DNA of 64,000 nt from an uncultured Spirochaetaceae bacterium (GTDB taxonomy: Bacteria > Spirochaetota > Spirochaetia > Sphaerochaetales > Sphaerochaetaceae): NCBI GenBank assembly GCA_944389075.1, contig CALXLA010000044.1:26365-90364 (forward strand). The letters run 5' to 3'. The notes beneath the pieces were generated by a model, which saw nothing but the letters and a program-made list of their open reading frames with translations, did no database searches and was not told where the DNA came from. The position numbers and the translations under genes are program-made. This document shows, in pieces, positions 34,121 to 44,088 of this stretch; position 1 is the stretch's first letter; each line of letters opens with the position of its first letter.

Positions 34121-34856
34121 CAGGCCCCGGGAATGACTCGACTTCCCTTCTTATCATGTTCTCGACATATGTATGGACTTCCTTGAGCTCCTCATCGGAG
34201 AGGGACGTTGTATCGATAGCAGGAAGGATCTTCACATAGACATGAACAGGCTTTATTGACCTAGCTCCCTCAAGACAGAATCTCGTATTCCCAAGAGCGA
34301 CAGGAACGATCTTCGCCTTGGCCTTTATCGCCATCTTGAACGCTCCTGCCTTCATCTCACCCATCACGCCTGTCTTGCTCCTTGTGCCTTCAGGGAAGAT
34401 GCACATCGGAATCCCTGCCTTAATCTGGTCAGCACCCTTGAATATCGTCTTCGCGCTCTCCCTGAGGCTTGACCTGTCAATCGGAAGACAGTGCAGGACC
34501 TTCAGCAGGCCATGAAGCACAGGAACCTTATAAAGCTCCTGCTTCGCTACAAGACCGCACCACATGCCCGAGCCAAGAATCACAGGGATATCAACCATTG
34601 AAGAATGATTCGGCACATAGCAGATTCTCTCACCTTTCTGCGGGATATTCTCTCTGCCCTCAACTTTGACAAGAGCTCCAAGCGTTATATAAATCCATCT
34701 GATTATCATCTGGATAATCACATAGATGACAGCATCGGCAGCTTTATACAGATGGAGGAATCTCAGAAGATTGCCGAATATGATAGTCAGCAGGCCAAGA
34801 AGCGCAAAGACAGGTACAAGCAGTGTCATGCCGACAATCTGGCGGATCCTACCCAT
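34110..34856 (-). CDS. plsC: 1-acyl-sn-glycerol-3-phosphate acyltransferase
   Basis: A 248-residue PlsC. Two N-terminal hydrophobic helices (VGMTLLVPVFALLGLLTIIFG) anchor it; the acyltransferase motifs are NHSSMVD (HxxxxD-like, about residue 94) and FPEGTRSK (about 162). It makes phosphatidic acid from lysophosphatidate at the inner membrane. The start at 34856 (MGRIRQIVG) is chosen because the longer frame to 35066 reads through the end of the helicase gene. It overlaps the helicase by 8 bases and the ATPase gene by 11. Confidence 0.9.
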   Translation of the reverse strand: MGRIRQIVGMTLLVPVFALLGLLTIIFGNLLRFLHLYKAADAVIYVIIQMIIRWIYITLGALVKVEGRENIPQKGERICYVPNHSSMVDIPVILGSGMWCGLVAKQELYKVPVLHGLLKVLHCLPIDRSSLRESAKTIFKGADQIKAGIPMCIFPEGTRSKTGVMGEMKAGAFKMAIKAKAKIVPVALGNTRFCLEGARSIKPVHVYVKILPAIDTTSLSDEELKEVHTYVENMIRREVESFPGPDGR

Positions 34857-36363
34857 TGTTCTTCCTCCTGAGGAATCTGGATACAAAGCGGCTGAATATG
34901 CCTTTCTTAACCGCCTTGACTTCCTTTGTCTCCACAGTCTTCTCAGCAACTGGCTTAGGCTGAGATGGCTTCTTCTGGGCAGGCTTGGCATTCTGCGCAT
35001 TGACCTTCTTCGGCTTGCTTCCGGAAACACCATACTGCTTTTTGTAGTAATTAAGACGCTCATCAAGGCTCATTGTCGCGAGCTTTGCGTAATCCTCTTC
35101 AGCCGGCTTAGGCTTGCTCTCCTTACGCTTCTGGGGCTTATTGCCCTTGACAGACGGCTTCTTGATACTCTTCTTATCATGGACAGCGGAGCGCCTCGGG
35201 CTCTTGTAATGATACCCCTCGCTCTTATCCTCCACAGCCTCAAGCCCTATCTCATCAGGCCAGAGCACAGGAATCTTCATCTGGATGTAGTTCTCTATGG
35301 GTTCAAGGCCATAGATGTATTCCTCACATGCCAGAGTTATGGCCTTACCGGATTTTCCGGCCCTCGCAGTACGTCCGATGCGATGGACATAACTCTCATA
35401 ATCCTCCGGGATATCGTAATTGACGACGAGCTGGAGATCATCAATCTGGAGACCTCTTGCGGCCACATCAGTCGCGACAAGGATCGGAAGATTGCCGCTC
35501 TTCATCTTATCGAGGGTCTTCAGGCGCTGGGACTGAGGCATATCACCCATGAGGTATGCAGCCTTATAGCCATTCATCTGAAGTCTCTTGGCAACCTCGA
35601 CAGCCCTGTCCTTCATATTAGTGAAGATAAGACAGGACTCTGGCTTCTCCTTTGCAAGGATTGAAAGGAGCAATCCGAACTTCTCGGTATGTGTGACATG
35701 GAAAAGCTCCTGCTCTATCTTGCTGACAGTTATCTCCTCAGGCTGTACGAGGATCTCCTCAGGATTATTCATGTAGCTCCATGCGAGATTGCGTACCCTT
35801 GTCGAGAGTGTCGCGGAGAAAAGCATCGTCTGCCTCTCCGATGGAGCCACCATCTTGGAGAACATATCCTGGATATCAGGATAGAATCCCATATCGAACA
35901 TCCTGTCAGCCTCATCGAGGACTACTGTATCGAAACAGCGGAAATCGATCTTGCTTGACTTCGCGAAATCAAGAAGGCGCCCTGGAGTACCCACATAGAG
36001 ATCAAGCCCTGAGGAAAGCTCCTCAAGCTGGTCTTTATAGCCTACTCCGCCGTAGAAGCATCCGATACGGAAATCGGGATACCCCGCCGAAAGGATCTTC
36101 GCATCATTCTCTATCTGCACAGCAAGCTCACGTGTCGGCGCGACGACAAGTGCTGCCCCGCTTTTGTTCCTGCCATGCTTTTCCAGTATCGTAAGAAGGA
36201 AAACTGCCGTCTTGCCGCTGCCGGTCTTAGACTGCACCATCACATCATTTCCCTGAAGAGTCACCGGGAGGACCTTTGCCTGAACCTCAGTACATTCGCT
36301 ATATCCAGCTTTCTCGACTCCGGAAAGCACCTCTTCAGAAAGAGCTAATTCAGAAAATCGCAT
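34849..36363 (-). CDS. DEAD-box RNA helicase
   Basis: A 504-residue RhlB/RhlE-like helicase. Motifs in order: Q motif CTEVQAKVLP, I SKTGSGKT (45-52), Ia PTRELA, II DEAD (~153), III SATLS, V ATDVAARGL, VI HRIGRTARAG (~335). The C-terminal 130 residues are a lysine/proline-rich tail ending in a short basic helix (FSRFVSRFLRRKNNG), which probably binds RNA. Likely role is ribosome assembly or mRNA turnover. It is the first gene of an operon that continues with plsC and the ECF transporter. Confidence 0.92.
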   Translation of the reverse strand: MRFSELALSEEVLSGVEKAGYSECTEVQAKVLPVTLQGNDVMVQSKTGSGKTAVFLLTILEKHGRNKSGAALVVAPTRELAVQIENDAKILSAGYPDFRIGCFYGGVGYKDQLEELSSGLDLYVGTPGRLLDFAKSSKIDFRCFDTVVLDEADRMFDMGFYPDIQDMFSKMVAPSERQTMLFSATLSTRVRNLAWSYMNNPEEILVQPEEITVSKIEQELFHVTHTEKFGLLLSILAKEKPESCLIFTNMKDRAVEVAKRLQMNGYKAAYLMGDMPQSQRLKTLDKMKSGNLPILVATDVAARGLQIDDLQLVVNYDIPEDYESYVHRIGRTARAGKSGKAITLACEEYIYGLEPIENYIQMKIPVLWPDEIGLEAVEDKSEGYHYKSPRRSAVHDKKSIKKPSVKGNKPQKRKESKPKPAEEDYAKLATMSLDERLNYYKKQYGVSGSKPKKVNAQNAKPAQKKPSQPKPVAEKTVETKEVKAVKKGIFSRFVSRFLRRKNNG

Positions 36364-36491
36364 TTATTCTGTCCTTTGATTTCTAGGATCAACGAATAAA
36401 CAGTATCGTAACTGTCCTGTTTTGTCCATTGTATGGAGCAGAATGCCGGACACAGGTACTGATATCATTCACAAGGAGCTATAATCTCAAT

Positions 36492-36983
36492 ATGGTGATC
36501 ATTCATAACGCAAGCGTCGTGGAAGAGAACACAGACGCAATAGTCAATGCAGCAAATGAAAGCCTTCTCGGCGGAGGCGGTGTCGATGGCGCAATACACA
36601 AAGCTGCAGGTCCAGGGCTCCTTGAGGAATGCAGGACACTCGGCGGATGCAGGACAGGAAGCGCAAAGATCACGAAGGGATATAATCTGAAAGCCCGGTA
36701 TGTGATACATGCGGTGGGTCCTGTGTATATCGATGGCAGGCATGGAGAGGAAGAGCTTCTGAGAAGCTGCTACAGGACAGCACTGGCAATCGCAAAGGAG
36801 AAAAATCTTTCAAGCATCGCCTTCCCGATAATCAGCGGAGGCGTATATGGCTACCCGAGAAGAGAAGCCATACGCATCGCGCTTGAAGAGCTTTCAAAGA
36901 CAGATATGAAAGCAATCCTCTGCTGCTATCTCAGTGACGAGTACAGCATAGCAGAGGAAATATATTCAGAGCTCGGCCTTTAA
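36492..36983 (+). CDS. Macrodomain ADP-ribose hydrolase
   Basis: A 163-residue stand-alone macrodomain of the YmdB/MacroD type. Signature segments are [26 protein letters not shown] (about 15-40), HAVGPVY, and [12 protein letters not shown] (about 115-127), which wrap ADP-ribose. Family members remove O-acetyl from O-acetyl-ADP-ribose or ADP-ribose from proteins. [11 protein letters not shown] at 36492 is the start with the domain; AAGGAG lies somewhat far (13 bases) upstream. It converges on glyA with a four-base overlap. Confidence 0.9.
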   Translation: MVIIHNASVVEENTDAIVNAANESLLGGGGVDGAIHKAAGPGLLEECRTLGGCRTGSAKITKGYNLKARYVIHAVGPVYIDGRHGEEELLRSCYRTALAIAKEKNLSSIAFPIISGGVYGYPRREAIRIALEELSKTDMKAILCCYLSDEYSIAEEIYSELGL

Positions 36984-38488
36984 TCGGCAAGCGGGAATGC
37001 CTTCTCAAGGAAATCAAGGTCAAGCTCAGGATAGAGAAGATGATTATCGAGGAGTGTCCTGACTCTCTTTCTTGCATCTTCCATGACATCCTCCGGTGCT
37101 TTTGCCTTGTTCTTCGAAAGCTGTCCTGCATGTTCTCCCTTGGTAAGCTTCACAGGATGCGCAGAGGACAGGACCGATACGATTATGTCTGCTATCTCGT
37201 CCATATCAGATGCATCCATTCCAAGGGTTGTGACAGCAGGAGTTCCAAGTCTCAGGCCTGATGTATACCATGGGCCATTCGGATCGAATGGGAGCGCATT
37301 CCTGTTGAGCGTTATCCCCGCATCCCTGAGAAGGCTCTCAGCCTGGCGTCCATTCAGCCCATAAGGAGTAACATCGATAAGCATGAGATGATTATCAGTT
37401 CCGCCAGTTGCTACCTTGGCACCTCTCTTTATGAATGCGTCAGCCATCGCAGAGGCGTTCTCCTGGATCTTCGCAGCATATTCCCTGAATGCAGGTGACT
37501 CAGCTTCCTCGAATGCCACAGCCTTTGCAGCCATCACATGAGGGAGCGGTCCTCCGATTACAAGCGGACATCCCTTATCCACTGATTCAGCGAACTCCTT
37601 CTTGCAGAGGATCATGCCACCTCTTGGTCCCCTGAGTGTCTTATGAGTCGTAGTCGTGACGACATCTGCCCATCTGACTGGATCATAGTCACCTGTGAAT
37701 ACCTTTCCTGCGACAAGTCCCGCGAAATGAGCCATATCCACCATGAAGACAGCTCCGTTCTCATGCGCGATCTCGCTCATGCGCCTGAAGTCTATCTTCC
37801 TCGGGTATGCTGAGTACCCGGCAAGGAGGATCAGAGGCTTTATCTCTTTCGTGAGGCGCTCTATCTCATCGTAATCAAGAAGACCTGTCTCCTTATCGAC
37901 AGAATATGAATAGGCATCGAACATCTGTGCCGAGATATTCTGCCTGTAACCATGCGTGAGGTGTCCACCTGAATAGTAATCAAGGCCAAGAAGGCGCTGG
38001 TTGTGAAGCGCGTGGCGGATCTTGTTCCAGTCTTCCCTTGTCATCGAAGAAGGATTCGTGACTCCCATTTCCTCAAGAGAAGGCACCTGGATACGGGTAT
38101 TGAGTATTGCCCAGTAAGCGCAGAGATTCGCATCAGCACCGGAATGCGGCTGGACATAGGCGTGATCGGCTCCGAAAAGCCTTACAGCAGCAGCTGCAGC
38201 CTCACTCTCAATCGCATCTACATTCTCGCATCCTGCATAGAATCTGTGCTCAGGGAAGCCCTCGCTGTATTTATCGGTAAGGAGATTGCCCATCGCAGCC
38301 TGTACAGAAAGCGAGGAGAAGTTCTCGCTTGCGATAAGCTTGAGATGGCTTCTCTGATCCTTGAGTTCCTTGACGATCCTTGCCGCTACTGAAGGAGACA
38401 CCTTCGCAACAAGCTCAAGCGATGATACATACATTGCCATTTCAGGCGTAATATTCCCATGTGAAAGATAGTCAGCTAGAATTCCCAT
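36980..38488 (-). CDS. glyA: Serine hydroxymethyltransferase, long form
   Basis: A 502-residue GlyA, longer than the usual 415-430, with an extra N-terminal ~45 residues and an insertion, the form found in spirochaetes and chlamydiae. Hallmarks: [30 protein letters not shown] and the PLP-lysine in [14 protein letters not shown] (~300). It interconverts serine and glycine and supplies one-carbon units. The ATG at 38488 has GGAGG four to five bases upstream and is preferred over 38536. A divergent 120-base region separates it from infA. Confidence 0.95.
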   Translation of the reverse strand: MGILADYLSHGNITPEMAMYVSSLELVAKVSPSVAARIVKELKDQRSHLKLIASENFSSLSVQAAMGNLLTDKYSEGFPEHRFYAGCENVDAIESEAAAAAVRLFGADHAYVQPHSGADANLCAYWAILNTRIQVPSLEEMGVTNPSSMTREDWNKIRHALHNQRLLGLDYYSGGHLTHGYRQNISAQMFDAYSYSVDKETGLLDYDEIERLTKEIKPLILLAGYSAYPRKIDFRRMSEIAHENGAVFMVDMAHFAGLVAGKVFTGDYDPVRWADVVTTTTHKTLRGPRGGMILCKKEFAESVDKGCPLVIGGPLPHVMAAKAVAFEEAESPAFREYAAKIQENASAMADAFIKRGAKVATGGTDNHLMLIDVTPYGLNGRQAESLLRDAGITLNRNALPFDPNGPWYTSGLRLGTPAVTTLGMDASDMDEIADIIVSVLSSAHPVKLTKGEHAGQLSKNKAKAPEDVMEDARKRVRTLLDNHLLYPELDLDFLEKAFPLAD

Positions 38489-38559
38489 AAAACCTCCGCT
38501 TTGCAATACTCTATTCTTTTTGGCATCCAAAGCCAATTACCTGCGGATACAAAAATCAA

Positions 38560-38588
38560 TTGACACGAATGATTGCCAACTCTATACT
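38560..38588 (+). promoter_or_regulatory. Strong sigma-70-type promoter of infA
   Basis: Perfect TTGACA at 38560-38565, a 17-base spacer, and TATACT at 38583-38588, 23 bases before the infA ATG. AAGGAG at 38601 supplies the ribosome site. Confidence 0.88.
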
Positions 38589-38611
38589 TTTCACGGATTT
38601 AAGGAGAGAAA

Positions 38612-38830
38612 ATGGCGAAAGAAGAAGCTATTGAAGTAGAAGGCGTCGTAAAAGAAGCCCTACCGAACACGATGTTCCGCGTAGAGCTAACTAACAAACT
38701 TGTTATCCTTGCGCATCTTTCAGGCAAGATGAGAAAGCATTACATCAGGATCGTTCCTGGCGATACAGTCAAGGTAGAGCTTTCTCCGTACGACCTCACA
38801 AAAGGCAGAATCGTCTACCGCGAACGCTAA
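38612..38830 (+). CDS. infA: Translation initiation factor IF-1
   Basis: A 72-residue S1/OB-fold protein: [58 protein letters not shown]. This is complete IF-1 in both length and sequence. It occupies the ribosomal A site during initiation. It stands alone between glyA and the Smr gene (which overlaps its last four bases on the other strand), with its own strong promoter. Confidence 0.97.
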   Translation: MAKEEAIEVEGVVKEALPNTMFRVELTNKLVILAHLSGKMRKHYIRIVPGDTVKVELSPYDLTKGRIVYRER

Positions 38831-40125
38831 GCTTTAAGTATTATCCAGAATGCACCTGCGCCCCCTGCTGATATCGGGGCGTTAGCTTTTTCACTAACAA
38901 ACGGAGAGGAATCAAGCAGTGTGGAGACATACTGCCTCAGGACTCCTACCCCATCCTCACTGTGCAGGCCCTTGCCTGTTATGATCGAGATCTTCCTGAG
39001 CCCATGCTTATGGCAGTCCTCGATGAATTCATGTACAGCCTTATCTGTCTCCTCAACTGTCATGCCATGGAGATCGAGTGTCGACTGCGGCATCATGGCC
39101 CTGAGCTTTGATATCGTCAGGACTTCCTTCTTCTTCTCATCATCGCCCTTCTCCCTGATATAGTCCTCGAATGTCTTCTCGTCGGTCTTGTCCTCGAACT
39201 TCTTCAGCGACTTGCCGAAAGAAGATGGATCAAGAGTCGGGAGATGGCTATCTGTACGGCGAGCACCGTCATTTCCACCGAATACGGACCAGACAGCTGT
39301 TTCGGAGCGCTTCTCCCCATTTTCCGGCTGACGGAAGAACGAATCCTCCATAATGCTCTCTGCAGCTTCCTCAGACGTATTGCCATCAGTCCTCTTCTGC
39401 TGCTTATGGCCTTCAAATTCCGTTAGGATATCCGAGAAGGAACGCGATGGCTTATACTCAGACTTCTTCTCCTCAACCGGTTGCTGTACAGGCTCCTCTT
39501 CCTTCTCAGGGACTTCCGGACGTACGAATGACTCGTTCTTTCCTCCGAAGATCGTCCATGATACAGCCGATGAGACCTCATCATCCTCTTCCATCTTCCT
39601 GAAAAGCGTTGTCTCCTCTACCTTCTCAGTTTCTTTCTCAGGAACCTCAGTCTTCTTTTCAGGAACAGCCTGCTTCTCCGGCTTCCTCTCAGGTGCCGCT
39701 GTTTTCCCGGCAGGCTCTTCATCTCCGCCTTCATACTGCCTGAGAATATCGGCAAAAGAACGGGACGGCTTGTATTCGCTCTTCTTTATTTCCTTATTGC
39801 TCTTCTTAGGCGTGGAAGAACGGCCTTCCCATTTGTCGAGGATAGCACCGAAATCAGTCGGGGCTGATGATTTTCCTGCCTTGGATTTCGGCATCTGATA
39901 AGGATTTCCCGTATGCTCGAATGAATAAAGGATATCCGCAAAAGATGCAGATGGATCATAGCCCTTGACTATCTCGCCGGGGCTTTTGCGCTTTACAGGC
40001 TGCTGAGGCTTCTTCTCTTCCTTCTTCTCAACAAGCTTTATCCCTGCAAATGGAGAGGGATCTCTATCATCATCAATAAGGCGGCGTCTTATCTCGGCCG
40101 CCTTTGCTTTATTCTTCTTAGACAA
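38827..40125 (-). CDS. Smr-domain protein with repeated SFxDIL motif
   Basis: A 432-residue protein. The C-terminal ~85 residues are an Smr domain ([18 protein letters not shown] at 350-367, [13 protein letters not shown]), a DNA/RNA endonuclease-like fold known from MutS2. The preceding 345 residues are charged and disordered but carry a short motif five times: [10 protein letters not shown] (61-70), [11 protein letters not shown] (91-101), [11 protein letters not shown] (123-133), [11 protein letters not shown] (229-239) and [11 protein letters not shown] (302-312). A second motif, WTIFGG (190) and WSVFGG (279), alternates with it. Start is TTG at 40125, three bases after the upstream stop. 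The motifs look like protein-docking segments; function unknown. Confidence 0.85.
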   Translation of the reverse strand: MSKKNKAKAAEIRRRLIDDDRDPSPFAGIKLVEKKEEKKPQQPVKRKSPGEIVKGYDPSASFADILYSFEHTGNPYQMPKSKAGKSSAPTDFGAILDKWEGRSSTPKKSNKEIKKSEYKPSRSFADILRQYEGGDEEPAGKTAAPERKPEKQAVPEKKTEVPEKETEKVEETTLFRKMEEDDEVSSAVSWTIFGGKNESFVRPEVPEKEEEPVQQPVEEKKSEYKPSRSFSDILTEFEGHKQQKRTDGNTSEEAAESIMEDSFFRQPENGEKRSETAVWSVFGGNDGARRTDSHLPTLDPSSFGKSLKKFEDKTDEKTFEDYIREKGDDEKKKEVLTISKLRAMMPQSTLDLHGMTVEETDKAVHEFIEDCHKHGLRKISIITGKGLHSEDGVGVLRQYVSTLLDSSPFVSEKANAPISAGGAGAFWIILKA

Positions 40126-40127
40126 AT

Positions 40128-40772
40128 CTATGCTTCCCTGATATCCAGGACTTCAGCTACAAGCGGAGTCATAAGCTGAAGAAGCTTCTCCTTCTTGCAT
40201 CCCTGCACCTTTATCGTGCAGATCGCATTTGTAGGATCGGTCCCTGTGAATGTACCAAACGATACTATATCAAGGCCATTCTCCGCAAGCACTGCGCTTA
40301 TCTTCGCGATAGTACCCGGTCTGTCCTCTACAAGGAAGGACATCCTGACACCATAGTGCCTTGCGCCGAAAAGCTCAAGAAGGATGCGGAACATATCGCT
40401 TTTCGATACAATTCCGACAAGTATATCACCCTGAACGACAGGCAGGCATGAGAGATCCTGATCGACCATCAGCCTTGCAGCTTCCTCAACTGTCGTATCC
40501 TCGGTAATCGTCACGACATCCTTTGTCATGAGATCCTTGACCTTCAGCTTCGAAAGCAGATAAGCCATCTCATGGATTGAAAGGCTCGATGCAGGTGATG
40601 GCGACGCATGCAGGACATCCTTTTCAGTGATAACGCCTACAAGCTTCTTATCTTTATCAAGAACAGGAAGGCGGTGGACCTTCTCCCTTTTCATCAGATC
40701 TGCAGCCTCGCCGACAGACATCATCGGAGTCGCTGTAACAGGATTGCGCGTCATGCGTGTTGCAATAATCAT
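40128..40772 (-). CDS. CBS-pair protein with C-terminal ACT domain (AcuB-like)
   Basis: A 214-residue protein: two CBS motifs (RMTRNPVTATPMMSVGEAADLM at 6-27 and DLMTKDVVTITEDTTVEEAARLM at 80-102) followed by an ACT domain (SFLVEDRPGTIAKISAVLAEN, 145-165). CBS pairs bind adenine nucleotides and ACT domains bind amino acids, so this is a small-molecule sensor, like AcuB. It has no output domain. It is the first gene of a two-gene unit with the Smr gene and diverges from the KamA-like gene. Confidence 0.88.
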   Translation of the reverse strand: MIIATRMTRNPVTATPMMSVGEAADLMKREKVHRLPVLDKDKKLVGVITEKDVLHASPSPASSLSIHEMAYLLSKLKVKDLMTKDVVTITEDTTVEEAARLMVDQDLSCLPVVQGDILVGIVSKSDMFRILLELFGARHYGVRMSFLVEDRPGTIAKISAVLAENGLDIVSFGTFTGTDPTNAICTIKVQGCKKEKLLQLMTPLVAEVLDIREA

Positions 40773-40847
40773 CTATTGCCTCCTTCTGTTATGATAATCC
40801 AGCTTGTGAAGTTATTAAACCTTTTGAGGATTCTTTGCCCCAATTTG

Positions 40848-40876
40848 TTGAAGCAAAATCCTGCAAATGGTATAAA
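40848..40876 (+). promoter_or_regulatory. Promoter of the KamA-like gene
   Basis: TTGAAG at 40848-40853, 17-base spacer, TATAAA at 40871-40876. The predicted transcription start, seven bases on, is the first base of the GTG at 40883, implying a leaderless message. Confidence 0.55.
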
Positions 40877-40882
40877 CATCGC

Positions 40883-41920
40883 GTGGCAATTACGGATATC
40901 AGTCAGCTGGAAACGATGATAGAGCTTACAGAAGAGGAAAGAGCATGGAAAGAGGACGGCCCTTCGACTCTCCCCCTTCTGATATCAGATCATATGGCAA
41001 AACTGATCGCAAATCCTGCGATAAGACGCCAGTTTGTCCCATCATCAAGGGAAAACACCGATGATATCGGTACGCTCGATCCTCAGGAAGAGAAGAAGCA
41101 CGAGGGAACAGAACGCCTCATACACAGATACACGAACAGAGCCGCATTCCTCACGACAGACAGATGCTTCTCATACTGCAGGCACTGCTTCAGACGCAGA
41201 TTCACAGGTTCGATGACAGGTCCTGCATCAGACGAGGATATAAGAAAAGCAGCAGAATATCTTGCGAAGCACACCGAAATACGCGAGGTGCTTCTGACTG
41301 GAGGAGATCTCTTCACGCTCTCAGATGAGAGACTCGGCAAGCTCCTATCATCATTCAAGGCCGCAAGACCTGATATCATCCTCAGGCTGTGTACCCGAGC
41401 TGTCGCAGTACAGCCTGACAGATTCACCGAAGATCTCTTCAATGTCATAAGGGAAAACCAGACAGGGGCCCCATATTACCTGATGACCCAGTTCAATCAT
41501 CCTGATGAGCTGACAGAAGAGGCGATGCATGCCGTCGAAGGCTTCCTTTCTCTCGGGATTCCCGCAATGAACCAGACAGTCCTCCTGAAAGGAGTCAACG
41601 ATGATGCAGAGACTCTGATAAAGCTGTGCAATGACCTCCTGATGCACCGGATAAAGCCATACTATCTTTTCCAGGGAGATCTGGTAAAAGGAACGGCACA
41701 TCTCAGGGCATCAATAAGAAAAGGGCTTGAAATAGACAGGATACTGAGGAGAGAGCTTTCAGGACTAGCGCTGCCTCAGTACACGATAGACCTTCCGGAA
41801 GGCGGCGGCAAAGTCGCACTTACAGATAATCACATAATTGCCTTTGAGAACGGAATCTATGCTATCGAGACACCAGATGGCGATATAAGGCACTACCCTG
41901 AATCAGAATCTGAAGCCTGA
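40883..41920 (+). CDS. KamA-family radical SAM enzyme (EpmB-like lysine aminomutase)
   Basis: A 345-residue protein from the GTG at 40883 (VAITDISQLE). The radical-SAM cluster motif is RCFSYCRHCFRR (CxxxCxxC, about 93-104), followed by the SAM-binding LLTGGDLF and a PLP-type site in the C-terminal half (LPQYTIDLPEGGGK). The length is closer to EpmB (about 340), which makes beta-lysine for elongation factor P, than to lysine 2,3-aminomutase (about 415). efp and epmA are not in the window, so the role remains open. An upstream ATG at 40835 would overlap the promoter and is rejected. Confidence 0.82.
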   Translation: MAITDISQLETMIELTEEERAWKEDGPSTLPLLISDHMAKLIANPAIRRQFVPSSRENTDDIGTLDPQEEKKHEGTERLIHRYTNRAAFLTTDRCFSYCRHCFRRRFTGSMTGPASDEDIRKAAEYLAKHTEIREVLLTGGDLFTLSDERLGKLLSSFKAARPDIILRLCTRAVAVQPDRFTEDLFNVIRENQTGAPYYLMTQFNHPDELTEEAMHAVEGFLSLGIPAMNQTVLLKGVNDDAETLIKLCNDLLMHRIKPYYLFQGDLVKGTAHLRASIRKGLEIDRILRRELSGLALPQYTIDLPEGGGKVALTDNHIIAFENGIYAIETPDGDIRHYPESESEA

Positions 41921-42484
41921 CTTGAGCTTCTCATACAGTCTGATGGATACAACGGCCTCTTTCTTCCCCACTCTCTCGAAATAAGAGCGCTGCATGTCCA
42001 TTATCCGGATAATCATCTCCTCAAGAGTCGGGGATGAGAATATATGCTGTCTGTCATCGTCATCAAGATGCTTCCTGCCGGGTTCTGTATAATCCGCTAT
42101 ATAGCATATCGCGCCATATACGCCCATCTCATCGGATCCAAGTGTGTGATGACGGACTGCAAGCTTGTAGAAATCAGGAAGACTGTCTTCCGCATCCTCA
42201 TCGAAATGAACAGCTGCAAGCGCACCATGAAGGAGCATCGGCTCATTCTCTTCCTCTGGAAAGACATCAATGCCATGCTTCCTGCAATAATCAGGAGTGG
42301 ACTCATCGCATGAGTATCTGTATGCATCATGATATATGGCGATATACGAAGCTACACTGCTGTCGAGAAGAAAACGATCCGCAAGCTCTGCAGATACAGT
42401 CGCAACTCCCAGCGAATGCCTCATCCTCTTTTCCGGAAGTCTTGACTGCACTTTATCGCAAAGCTCTGTATAGCTGATGGCCAT
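41903..42484 (-). CDS. yqeK: YqeK-type HD-domain Ap4A hydrolase
   Basis: A 193-residue HD-superfamily protein. Metal-binding residues: RHSLGVATVSAELADRF (H23), YHDAYR (H51-D52), HGALAA and VRHHTLG (about 110). YqeK enzymes split diadenosine tetraphosphate symmetrically into two ADP. In many bacteria it follows nadD, as here. A textbook AAGGAGGT lies six bases before the ATG, inside the nadD 3' end; the frames overlap by 32 bases. Confidence 0.88.
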   Translation of the reverse strand: MAISYTELCDKVQSRLPEKRMRHSLGVATVSAELADRFLLDSSVASYIAIYHDAYRYSCDESTPDYCRKHGIDVFPEEENEPMLLHGALAAVHFDEDAEDSLPDFYKLAVRHHTLGSDEMGVYGAICYIADYTEPGRKHLDDDDRQHIFSSPTLEEMIIRIMDMQRSYFERVGKKEAVVSIRLYEKLKSGFRF

Positions 42485-43040
42485 CTATGTACCTCCTTAC
42501 GGATTCCGTGAGCATTTCTGGAGAACCTGAGCGGATCTCAGAGCTGGATGCATGCACGACAGGACTATGGATGCATTCAGTGTTGTCAGGAGCATCATGC
42601 TTCCCTTCCTCTCTTGTGAAGCAGATGAAGCGCACATGCGCATGAAGATATTCCCAGTCATGCCAATGCTCAAGAGCAGCCAGATGATCATCGCCGATGA
42701 TGAAATCAACCTTGCCGTCAAAACTGTAATCATCGAAGAAATGACGGACAGTATCGGATGTATAGCTCACCCCTTCTTTCCTGCCTTCATAATCGGAGAC
42801 AATGATCTCAAGATCATCATCCGGATATTCTTTCCTGTAATCATCAGCAAGAAGCGATACCATTGCGAATCTGTCATCAAAGGATGCAGGATGGCTTCCC
42901 TGCTTGAAGTTCGATATGCGTGCAGGAATCACAATGAGGGATGAGAATCTGCCAAGAAGCGCGACCTGATGGAAGATATGGAGATGACCGCGATGCGGAG
43001 GATCGAATGTACCTCCGAAAAGCGCGGTCCTACTCTTCAT
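42453..43040 (-). CDS. nadD: Nicotinate-nucleotide adenylyltransferase
   Basis: A 195-residue NadD. The nucleotidyltransferase motif GGTFDPPHRGHLHI is at residues 9-22, and SSSEIRSG is the C-terminal signature (like SSTxIR). It adenylates nicotinate mononucleotide in NAD synthesis. The ATG at 43038-43040 overlaps the obgE stop region by 11 bases; the longer frame to 43115 lies wholly within obgE and is rejected. Confidence 0.92.
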   Translation of the reverse strand: MKSRTALFGGTFDPPHRGHLHIFHQVALLGRFSSLIVIPARISNFKQGSHPASFDDRFAMVSLLADDYRKEYPDDDLEIIVSDYEGRKEGVSYTSDTVRHFFDDYSFDGKVDFIIGDDHLAALEHWHDWEYLHAHVRFICFTREEGKHDAPDNTECIHSPVVHASSSEIRSGSPEMLTESVRRYIDGHQLYRALR

Positions 43041-44085
43041 CGGACTCCCTGTAGTATGCATCGTTATCTGGACGGGATGTGAAGCCGCCATAATCCGGCT
43101 TTTCCGGAACAGCAAGCCTGAAAAGCTCCCATTTCACCTTCTCTACAAGGTCATCCATGTATATCGAAAGCGGAAGCACAGTCATATCGCCACCATACTT
43201 CGCTGAAAGCTCGGCAAAACGCTCTTCAGCGCCTTCCTCATCTATCTTGGTACCAATGAGGATCTTCTTCTTACCGGCAAGCTCTTCGCTGTAGGCTGCC
43301 AGCTCAGATGAAAGGACATCATAGGCTGTCAGATAGTTATCATCGGAAAGATCCACCATATAGCAGAGTCCATTCGTGCGCGATATATGACGGAGGAACT
43401 TGAAGCCCATTCCGGCACCTTCACTTGCCCCTTCGATGATTCCCGGGATATCCGCGATGACAACATCCTGATCTCCTTCCCTGAGGACACCGAGAACAGG
43501 GATCTTCGTCGTGAACGGATAGCCTGCGACTTTCGAGCGCGCATTGGTGAAGAGATTGATGAGCGATGACTTTCCAGCATTAGGGAAGCCTACGAGCCCT
43601 ATATCCGCGATGATCTGTAACTCAAGGCCTACCCTCATCTCGCTGCCCTTCTCGCCGGGCTGCGCGAAACGCGGTGTCTGTCTTACTGCATTGCGGAAAT
43701 GCCAGTTACCAAGTCCGCCCCTGCCACCTTCAAGGAACACAAACCTGTCGAGGCCGGTAAGATCCTTTATCACCTCGCCAGTCGCCGCATTCTTGATTAC
43801 AGTCCCCGGAGGTACCGGAATCTCGACATCCCTGCCATTGCGGCCAGCACACCTTGCGCCCTGTCCTGAACGGCCATTCTCTGCGCGGAAATTCCTGATC
43901 AGCTTAAGATGGCCGAGAGTTCTCAGGTTGTCCCTTACGACAAAGACAACGTCCCCGCCTCGGCCACCATCACCACCGTCAGGTCCGCCTTTGGGGACGA
44001 ATTTCTCCCGGCGGAAGGAAACACATCCGTGCCCGCCATCGCCGGAAGCGACATCAATATATGTTTCGTCGGAGAAGCCGAACAT
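43030..44085 (-). CDS. obgE: GTPase ObgE/CgtA
   Basis: A 351-residue Obg GTPase. The glycine-rich Obg fold fills residues 1-158 (GGDGGRGGDVVF, GRSGQGARCAGRNG). The G domain has G1 GFPNAGKSS (166-174), G3 DIPGIIEGA and G4 IGTKID. The C-terminal Obg tail is short. It acts in ribosome 50S maturation and stress control, and is encoded next to ribosomal protein genes L21 and L27 as in most bacteria. Confidence 0.96.
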   Translation of the reverse strand: MFGFSDETYIDVASGDGGHGCVSFRREKFVPKGGPDGGDGGRGGDVVFVVRDNLRTLGHLKLIRNFRAENGRSGQGARCAGRNGRDVEIPVPPGTVIKNAATGEVIKDLTGLDRFVFLEGGRGGLGNWHFRNAVRQTPRFAQPGEKGSEMRVGLELQIIADIGLVGFPNAGKSSLINLFTNARSKVAGYPFTTKIPVLGVLREGDQDVVIADIPGIIEGASEGAGMGFKFLRHISRTNGLCYMVDLSDDNYLTAYDVLSSELAAYSEELAGKKKILIGTKIDEEGAEERFAELSAKYGGDMTVLPLSIYMDDLVEKVKWELFRLAVPEKPDYGGFTSRPDNDAYYRESDEE

Positions 44086-44088
44086 CGG

